In this document: in pieces, positions 57,001 to 64,000 of the stretch
How the letters are laid out: each line of letters begins with the position of its first letter
Position numbering within the stretch: position 1 is the stretch's first letter
NCBI RefSeq assembly: GCF_036669915.1
Contig: NC_089323.1
Coordinates: 14,742,840 to 14,806,839 of the forward strand
Reading direction: 5' to 3'
Origin: Pocillopora verrucosa
Taxonomy: Eukaryota; Cnidaria; Anthozoa; Scleractinia; Pocilloporidae
DNA length: 64,000 nt
Position numbers and translations under genes: made by a program
Notes under the pieces: generated by a model
Seen by the model: only the letters and a program-made list of their open reading frames with translations
Database searches by the model: none
Told to the model about the DNA's origin: nothing

Positions 57001-60000
57001 GAAAACCCAATAAATAAGTTTTGGAAGCTAAATTATTGGCAGAGTAAATAAGGAGTAGTATCATCATTATTAGAAGTTAGGTAATAGAATGCCTTGTTCT
57101 GGCATGACTGTTTGAGAAATTTTCCATTCCAGCTTTAAATCATAATGTGGTTGGTATATAGGTCTCTCTTGTGAATCAATTAGTGTTGTATGTTGAGAAC
57201 ATTTTTATGGCTGGCTATTGCATTAAGTTTGATTCCAGGGATTCCTTTTCTTCAAGTACCCTGGAATGCATATGAAACTTCCAACATGCAAATATCCAGA
57301 AAACAAAAATTTGACATCCACAAATTTTTCAGTAATTCTGGAATCACTGACTGGACAAACATGTCTTATTTATTGAAGGACCTTTATGAAAATAAAATTG
57401 TAAACAAGGAATATAAGGTAGAGCCAAGGGTATTTTTCAGTTTCTTGGTTTTTTTGTATGACTGAAATTCTTCTCTCAATTTTTTAGCATTAGAGACTGT
57501 TAAGAATGAATTGGAGCAAAAGAATGTGTTTGCCAGCTGTACAATTTAAACCTTGAACTCCCAGAAGTGATTAACATGTAACTTCTCCCAATAGTATTTA
57601 TACATTATTCTGCAAAAAGGTAGTGAGATTTTTTACTCAAACTTATCAGGTTCAAGGCATTATCTTGATTGAACACTGAATTCTCATAACCAAATTAAAA
57701 AGAAATGTGTAGCAGCTAGAGGTGAGAATTAACAATCAGATCTTGGGAGTTAAAGGGTTAAAAGTAATTCAAAAAGAAAAAAAAGGGGCAAAATGAAGAA
57801 CAGATGATAGGGAAGTTTAGAAAGAAGTTAACTTAAGGTAATATTTAGATAAAGCTACAATTTGGATCTCAGAAAAATTAGTTTAGGAGGAAAAGGCATC
57901 AAAAACAAGTAAAAACTGTACATTGCAAACCATTAACTGGCTTAGCTTAGCCAATGAGATTCCAGAATTTGGTACCTTGTACAAAGTTTGAATATTTAGG
58001 ACTTAACCACAATTTTACAAGACACAGCTATCTAGACAAGTAGTTCTTTGTCACCTGAGTGAGGCAGGGGTACATTGATCCTGTGGTATCAAATGAGAAT
58101 ACTATTTCTTTGACATCAGCTCCTCCTGATGCTACACTTGCTGCTGCTGGTTTTGCTTTCTTAGCTGGTGACGATGCTTCATCTTCCTTCTTTACCTCTG
58201 AGTCAACTGTTGGCTTCTAAAAATGCAAAATAACTCAAGGTTCATGGCTGAAAATCATTGAAGATCTTTTTACACTTTATTAAGTCATATACAAGCACTA
58301 GGGAAGCAGGGATTGGGTTGACTGCTGAGAGCAATTGCTTCCCACAGCCACCAAATTCCCAAGCCTGGTTTTATGGATCAAGCCTAAATAAGAAAGGCAA
58401 TCCCACATGAGACTTCACACTGACAACATCCACAAGGACAGTGGAATAGGAATCTTATAAGCATGAGGGCCACTGATATAAAATATAAAAAAAAAAAAAC
58501 ATAACTGACTGGAAGAGCTGTGCAACTACGGACCACAGAGGGAGCACTTCATGAAAATGGGCTAATGACAGCTGTGAAATAAAAGCCAATCAGAGCTGTA
58601 CAGGATTGTTCATGAGATTACACAATCATATTCAGTTGGCCTCATCACCTAAGGAAGAATCCCAGTGTGCACGCCAGTTAAAATATCACAATTGGCATGG
58701 GAAGTAATAACATGAAACAATCATTAGAAGTGCATTTACCACAATGACTAACTGCAACCTGTTTTTATGCTATTACAGCCATACTTTACCCTTCACACCC
58801 TAACATCAGTATGCATGTTCCCCATACTGTTTTCTATACATTTCTTCAGTTGTACTCAAGGAGAATTTGTTTAACAATCAAGAGCTTTGTTGGTGATCAT
58901 TTCCATTATTCTCAAGACCTTAAAGAGTGATTCAAGGGTGAAATTGTAAGGGGAAATTAGATGCTGGTCATTCAGGGTTAATAACTTAATGAAAATTTCA
59001 ATAGTTTTATATTTAATCAAAATGCAGTGATGAAAATTGACACCTCTTCTGCTTTTTTGCGCTTTCCTCTGCCCACTCCTCGGCTTGTGCTGGGTTTCTC
59101 CTTGGCATCATCTGCAGAAATTGCTGCTGCTGGTTTTGCTGCCTCCACTTCTAACGAGACAACTCCACCTTCTCCTGTGTCATATAAGAACTCTGTATCT
59201 GGCATCAAGACACGGTTGTATGAGGTTGACTGTACAAACACATCAAAATCCTCCAATTTATCCTTGTCTAATTTAAATTTTGCTGTTTCCTTTCCAATCC
59301 CAAGTAATTCACGAACCTAAAAATATGAATGAAAAACTTCAATAGTTTAATACCTTTATCAAAGCATATATTTAATTTGATGATCATTTCCAATTTGGCA
59401 ATAAATAGGCACTCATAAATTTTTCAAAGGTTTCTAATTCCATTTGAGCCTATGAAAATGTTCTCTTACATACCTTATCTAACTTGTACTCGGAGCATAG
59501 ATTCGACTTAATCTAAGTTGATCATACCTATCAAAGTTTTGTCAGCATTAAAAGTTGAAAGTTTCAGAGTATGTTTGTCCTGAAACTGGTTCAAAACTCA
59601 AGCTGGTAATCAATTCCCAAGCACTGCTAACATAAATTTAAAATCGAAGGCTCGTTTAAGAATTAAACAGTTGTTTATGGAAATTTTAACAGCTGTGCAC
59701 TATAACTTTGTTTCCATTTTCAGAAATTAACTTCCAGCAGAAAAGAAAACTGATTTTGGTAGCGGGTCTAATTTGTTTTGCTGCAATATGTAACTGATAA
59801 TACAAAAAGAACGGCGATCAAATCCTGTTTATAGGTGCAAAAGGAAGATAAACGTTGGCTCAATCGATTCATCTGCTTCGTTAATGGATAAAAATAACGC
59901 CGCAATAATGTTACCAAGATGCAACTCATATCAGTACCTGAAGTTATTTCAAAGTAATGAATTAATTTTACCTCGTCTCCAGAAGCCATAGTGTCGTCCG

Positions 60001-60211
60001 ATTTTCGTCTCACGACAATCTCTTTGTGGAACTGTATCGTCTCCGGCTTTGTCAGTTGATAGAATCCTCGTCCAGTTGCAAATTTCAGCTTGTGTTTTTC
60101 CACGAAGTTTTTGATCGAGATCCGCTCATTTACCTTCAATGTTTTGAAGCGCGAGGTGCTTATGACTTCGGTAGCAGCGACTGCTTTGGGCTTTCCTCTT
60201 TTAGGAGGCAT
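54030..60211 (-). CDS. VWA-domain protein with two flanking copies of an unnamed domain, 562 aa
   Basis: Exons: 60211-59972, 59316-59044, 58216-58055, 56997-56773, 55142-54672, 54347-54030. Every exon is a whole number of codons, so all five introns are phase 0. Residues about 30-135 and 463-560 are two copies of one domain (GRGFYQLTKPE/GRGFYEFTKPE, then KEIVV/KEVVLV, and VFVQSTSYNRVLMP in both, ending FLY). I do not recognise this domain. Between them are basic, Ala/Lys/Ser-rich linkers with nuclear-signal-like RGKRKK and SPAKKAK. A VWA domain spans about 208-420, with the MIDAS DTTGS (D214, T216, S218), HGDYQD, and the later metal Asp D320 in IIGDASPH. The pattern resembles the VWA of alpha-kinase VwkA-type proteins. 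Role unknown; metal-dependent binding is likely and nuclear location possible. Confidence 0.85.
55535..55745. repeat. MITE-like element, family 1, copy 4 (VWA gene intron 4)
   Basis: Reverse complement of 28138-28352, from caccctttcactcccagg to tcactcatgggagttaaaag. Confidence 0.75.
57550..57765. repeat. MITE-like element, family 1, copy 5 (VWA gene intron 3)
   Basis: Starts accttgaactcccagaag and ends cagatcttgggagttaaagg, the inverted pair that marks this family. The middle has diverged. Confidence 0.65.
58785..58985. repeat. MITE-like element, family 1, copy 6 (VWA gene intron 2)
   Basis: Opens acccttcacaccctaacatc, has gatcatttccattattctca and ends gatgctggtcattcagggtt. Confidence 0.65.
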
Positions 60212-61269
60212 TTTTTTGTTTAAAAATGGAAGGGAAATAAGATTTTCTTTGATGGAGTTCCGTGCAAATTAGCTGAACTGAAGACAAACAGATGCTATCA
60301 TTTCGAACGAGGAACTTTCAAATTTAACTAGGGAGGGGTGCGATGTAGGTTTGTCATCCCCACGATGAAAGATTTTAAAGCGAAGGTTTTCTCAAGGTAC
60401 TGTTATTATAAGAAATAAATTTCTTAAGCCCTAGAGAAAAGTAAAGTATACGGGAATCTTCCAAACTTAAAGAAAATTTTTCAAAAGTATAAATGTTTCC
60501 CACCCTCTCCACCCTAATCAAATTAATCTTTTGCGTAAATGGGGTGTGTTCGATGGATCAGCCAATCCGCATCGTCTTATATTTAACATCTTAGGTACCA
60601 TTCCCCCGGGCAATTGGCAAGACTGAAAAGAATGAAACAAGACGTTTTCTTTCTTAATTTTATTTTGACGAAGAAGTGATTAGCTGTTTATGATACTCAG
60701 TTCAAATTAGCAACACTAACGAAAAAAGAAAAGTTCTGGTTTTTTTTTCCGTGGCACCGGCCCCTGATCAATTGTCTTCGGGTTTCATCCTATCTATTTA
60801 AAGATACTTCTTCGTGAGACTTCGAAAAAAAACATCAAAACAAAACAAAAAGCCTTGAAATACCATAAGGTACTTCCTTTACACGTAACTCCTCGTACTT
60901 GTTGATAGTTGAATTTCCGCCTAGTTTCTACTTAATCGTTGAATCGTCACAGTCATGAAATATTTCGGGCTGATCGAATACATTTCTTTGGTGATCGGGA
61001 CGATCACAATCGTTCAGATGTTTCCGAGTCCTGTCCAATCGTTGCGTTCGTTTGGCACTATTTGGGGAAGTGTTTTGATCTTATCGCCCCTACAACCTAG
61101 AATTTAATTTCCTCTCTTTGTTTTTATTTTTATTTATTTATTTTTTTTTTTTTGTGTGCCACAAAACGGAAACACATCCAACACTTGCCTCGTAGATCTC
61201 CGCCAGGGTTCCAAAACAAGTTTCTAGCATCATGAGATGGACCTAGTTAACGACCAGGCGAGCCACAAG
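60212..61269. other. VWA gene upstream region, no gene seen
   Basis: Likely holds the promoter of the minus-strand VWA gene but no TATA box is clear. A T-run lies at 61140-61153. Confidence 0.35.
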
Positions 61270-61440
61270 TCTCCTATAGCTCAATAGTAGAGTGTCTGAA
61301 ATACTGATCGGAAGGTCGTAGGTCCGACTCCTATTGAGAGCACTCGGAGTTCGTTTTTTTTTTCGAGTATGCCACTGCTATTCGTTGAGTAACATCTTCT
61401 TTCATCAGACATAGTTTGATGCTACTCTGGTTTGCAGATT
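61270..61440 (+). mobile_element. tRNA-derived SINE-like element
   Basis: 61270-61342 is tRNA-like: tctcctatagctcaatagta (A box), a TCTGA/TCGGA anticodon stem and a B-box-like ggtccgactcc, with a partly paired acceptor (tctccta/tgagagc). The tail with ttcgagtatgc is shared with the copy at 42187. It looks like a Thr-type tRNA origin but the anticodon loop has eight bases, so it is not a working tRNA. Confidence 0.6.
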
Positions 61441-61955
61441 TAATGAATGTAACCGAAGAAGTTACAATTCATAGACCCAACGTTTCGACATTCCTGTCTA
61501 GTGCCTTCATCAGGGGTGATCTAAACGCTGCAACACGAGGTCCTTTTATATGGTCACTAATTAGCGGCCTTTTTTTCTGACGAGGTGCAAAAAGGCGTCA
61601 GGAAGCAAACCGCCATCGTCACGATTTAAAGGAGCGTGGGCGGAGTTAATATGCCAAGCCTCCAAACAAAGGCGCTGATGGTAACGCCGATTAGTGGTGA
61701 TAATTTTAGAATTATCCCACCCAATTATGGGTGACTTTGGGGCATATTTTCGCCAAACCTAAGGATCCTATAATGAAAGAACACCGAACCGACGCCATTT
61801 ATTCTATTCCTTGCAATGACTGTGACAACTAATACATCGGACAGACCAAACGTCAGTTTGGTACACGGTTAGAAGAGCACCAAAAAGCGGGTTTTCTTTG
61901 CAAAAAGGAAAATTCAGCCTTATCGGAGAATACATACCTAACCAACCATACAATT
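61441..61955 (-). mobile_element. Penelope-like element 3' end with inverted 5' segment
   Basis: Minus strand 61725-61561 encodes the C-terminal half of the GIY-YIG region (IGWDNSKIITTNRRYHQRLC, then LEAWHINSAHAPLNRDDGG, ending FLHLVRKKGR-stop), followed by a UTR and the hammerhead-containing LTR. Plus strand 61755-61955 encodes the preceding half (AIYSIPCNDCDN, an in-frame stop at 61830, YIGQTKRQFGTRLEEHQ, up to LTNHTI). The two halves meet in the protein at NHTI/IGW but lie in opposite orientation. Penelope-like elements use a telomerase-like RT with a GIY-YIG nuclease. This copy is 5'-truncated and dead. Confidence 0.85.
61475..61517 (-). ncRNA. Hammerhead-ribozyme-like motif in the Penelope LTR
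   Basis: On the minus strand: stem I ACCC (61517-61514), CTGATGA (61513-61507), a helix region (61506-61487), GAAAC (61486-61482), the NUH triplet GTT (61481-61479), and the stem I partner GGGT (61478-61475). Stem I pairs over 4 bp and all core letters are present. Stem III is only AC/GT, as in Penelope hammerheads that need dimers to cleave. Helix II pairs GGCA with TGTC but leaves one A unpaired after CTGATGA, which could lower activity. Confidence 0.6.
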
Positions 61956-62067
61956 TTACGCCTGATGTTGCAACAGTGTGAAGAGACGAAATGAATCGAA
62001 GGTTTCATCACTATCAAGAGATTATGATCTCTTGTCACTACGTAGAAGCTAGATTACGGGCATTCCC

Positions 62068-62201
62068 TCCTTTTCGGCGAAGTCCGTCGCGCAAGTGAAA
62101 AAATTAATTACGAAAAAGAGTTTTTTCGCGTCCCACGCGAAACTCTGAGAATGACACGCACGAAACTAGAATTTTTTTCACGGACGTCGCCGAAAAGGAG
62201 G
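62068..62201. repeat. Foldback repeat
   Basis: ctccttttcggcgaagtccg (62068-62087) and cggacgtcgccgaaaaggag (62181-62200) form an inverted pair with one offset base around a loop of about 90 nt. Inside the loop a gtgaaaaaatt word faces aattttttTCAC-type sequence, extending the stem. Confidence 0.65.
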
Positions 62202-62244
62202 AGCTGCTCGCATTTTACACTGAAGTATATGACTTGATACTTAC

Positions 62245-62291
62245 TTCGTACATGTCGTAAACCGTTGGAATGGTAAAGGCTCCAATATATG
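62245..62291 (-). CDS. Reticulon-like 47-bp exon (partial gene)
   Basis: A ttttgtag acceptor, 47 bp encoding YIGAFTIPTVYDMYE, and a GAA|GTAAGT donor. It aligns with the end of the second hydrophobic segment of the reticulon homology domain (in vertebrates LISLFSVPVIYERHQ), which is also encoded by a 47-bp exon. Reticulons shape tubular ER. I found neither the 70-bp exon that should precede it nor the following ones in the window, so this is one exon of a larger minus-strand gene, or a relic. Confidence 0.45.
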
Positions 62292-62299
62292 CTACAAAA

Positions 62300-64000
62300 C
62301 AAAACGAGGTAAGATACAAAATTTTTATTCGATTTCCGCAAGTGATGTGAGATTTTACTGATTCTAGTTTACTTCGTATTGCGATTGGTCTATGAAACTC
62401 GTACCTCCTTCTCCAACGAGCAGATCCGAACTTTTTAGACCCAGTCCGATTTATGTTAGTCACCTGCGTTTTCCCGCGCTTGATGTCAGCTATGCGCGTT
62501 TACCTAGAGTTTTTCTCCCTAATCTTTGACTCTGATTGGCCAATGGAATTCCTCTTGCTCTGGTTTCATGATACTTTATCAAAATACGCTCCGCAGCATG
62601 AAAGTCCTTCGGGAATGAAAATGCCCAACTCGCCAATATAGCTTTTAGTGGTGCCCCGAATACTTTATCTCTGAAAATGATATGTACACTGTTTGCACAC
62701 ACTTTGGAGCTAAGGGTAGGAATTGAGAAGCGCTTTTAATCAGACGCGATTTTTAGGAAATAATATAACTACGCTCAAGCATGCCCATGTCGGAAAGATT
62801 CCTGTTTTGCTCTTCCTATGTAGTTTCCTCGATTTGGTTGGCTTTGAAAATCTTGTGCTCGCTTCTTAACCAATCAGATAAAAAACTAAGAGCAGGAGCG
62901 CGCACCTTGGTTTTTCACGCTTTTCCCATCACGTGTCTTTACTCAAAGCGCTCTTTAACTCCTGATGATTCACCTTTATTTTGATTGGTCGTCTTTCTAA
63001 ACTCGTTTTGGTACCAGGTTCAGGCATGTGTGCGAATGTTGTACACACTAAGTGACGTGCTTTCAGGCTTTTAGAGCCAAGTTGTCTTACAAGAGTAAAA
63101 AATGCTCAAAAGCGAATGGTAAATTAGCAGGAAATCCGTAATTAGATAAACTTTGTCTGCGAAAATTCTCGTGTTTTTCTCTTCCCTTTTTTTTTTTCCT
63201 TTCACAGATTTCTATGACCGTTTCAAGTTTTTCTTCCACATAGCTTGCATGACAGCAGTTGATTCTTATGTTTTTCTTATGCAGGACTTGTTAATTATGA
63301 CTCGACCTTCAGCGAGACAACAGGAAATGTTTTGCGTCTCAAATTGAAGAATGTCCATGAAAATGAACGCTTTGACGGTCCCATTTAAATGCGGTGGTTA
63401 CAATTTTAAATAAAATATAAGCAAGAAACTGGTGTTGACAACCGTGTCATACGAAAAGATGTACATTAAAAAAAAAGTAGTCCCCCAGTGAATCATACAG
63501 TGTCAGTCATGTTAACATGTTAACGTCGAGTCCATTACAACCACTCTGGAGGCTTTCGTGACACCTGAGCACACCAGAAAAACATATGTGGGTGTTGTTG
63601 AATATATTCAAATTAGTTTATGTATAGGTTAGATCATTTTCAAGGCGGTCAAAGCATACCATTTCATTTTCGCTGAGACTAACTCACTTGCGACAAATTT
63701 AGCCATTGTCTAAGAAAAACGTAGTGTCTACCCACCTTAAACACGGATAAAAAAATGAAAGTTTCTCAATTTGAAAACAATCGTTGCTCTTAATTTTACA
63801 ATTTTTCCGTCTTTTGAAGAGTTTACCACTAACAGAATTAGAATTTTAATTCAAGGAAAAAAAGAGCAAATATCTACACTGATTCAGTGATTTCATACCG
63901 TCATAACTTATTTTAATCACAGCAACGACAGACTGATTCCGTGTGCAAAATTCGTTTCCTCCAGGATAAACCAAACCAAGATATTTCCATTCAATACTTC
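62300..64000. other. No further gene recognised
   Basis: Contains several CCAAT/ATTGG words and a piece similar to 32140-32225 (62860-62960, with aaccaatcagataaaaaact). Probably intron or flank of the reticulon-like gene. Confidence 0.35.

Noticed and set aside
59966..60211. Resemblance of FVEKHKLKFATGRGFYQLTKPE to a Ku70-like region
   Set aside because: No Ku core or other Ku features follow, and the module occurs twice around a VWA domain, so a Ku identity is not supported.
1..64000. CRISPR arrays, bacterial operons or prophage
   Set aside because: The window is plainly metazoan: spliced genes, Penelope and LINE elements; the tandem arrays at 15.1-16.6 kb and 41.5 kb have no spacer structure.

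Overview
The window looks like an anthozoan cnidarian, most likely a stony coral. It is AT-rich and intron-rich and carries single-exon class A GPCRs, an ARSB/I/J-type arylsulfatase and a frizzled-CRD plus netrin-like secreted protein. It also holds Penelope-like elements, CR1/L2-like LINE remains, tRNA-like SINEs and many short inverted-repeat elements. The species cannot be named from sequence alone, and no tools were used; all homology calls come from reading motifs.

Layout. 1-2.0 kb: copy A of a dispersed repeat whose copy B lies at 23.26-25.7 kb. 2.2-11.2 kb (minus): a complete 7-exon arylsulfatase (517 aa), followed downstream by a duplicated exon 1 whose metal-binding motif is altered. 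Intron 1 of the intact gene holds an inserted, frameshifted DnaQ-like exonuclease gene. 11.5-17.2 kb (plus): an intron-bearing WDR48 pseudogene, broken up by an AT-rich palindromic satellite, a SINE-like element and a LINE 3' end. 18.1-21.9 kb (minus): a class A GPCR cut off in TM5 by a decayed LINE that carries a degenerate 2A-like motif. 28.1-30.9 kb (plus): a two-exon sFRP-like gene with a TATA box. 31.9-32.1 kb: a long palindrome with a hammerhead-like core in its loop. 33-42 kb: mostly unexplained DNA with repeats. 42.5-43.5 kb (minus): an apparently intact GPCR with a polyglutamine loop, flanked by two opposed copies of a 440-480 bp repeat. 54.0-60.2 kb (minus): a six-exon gene (562 aa), all introns phase 0, with a VWA domain between two copies of a domain I cannot name. 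61.3-62.3 kb: a SINE-like tRNA head, a Penelope-like fragment with a 5' inversion and a well-kept hammerhead-like core, a foldback repeat, and one 47-bp reticulon-like exon.

The genes do not form one pathway. The arylsulfatase would act on sulfated glycans in lysosomes or outside the cell, the CRD/NTR protein on Wnt ligands, the GPCRs at the cell surface. The VWA protein has basic nuclear-type linkers and an unknown role. The strongest leads are the VWA gene with twin unnamed domains, and the Penelope/hammerhead set with its twin-priming-like inversion.
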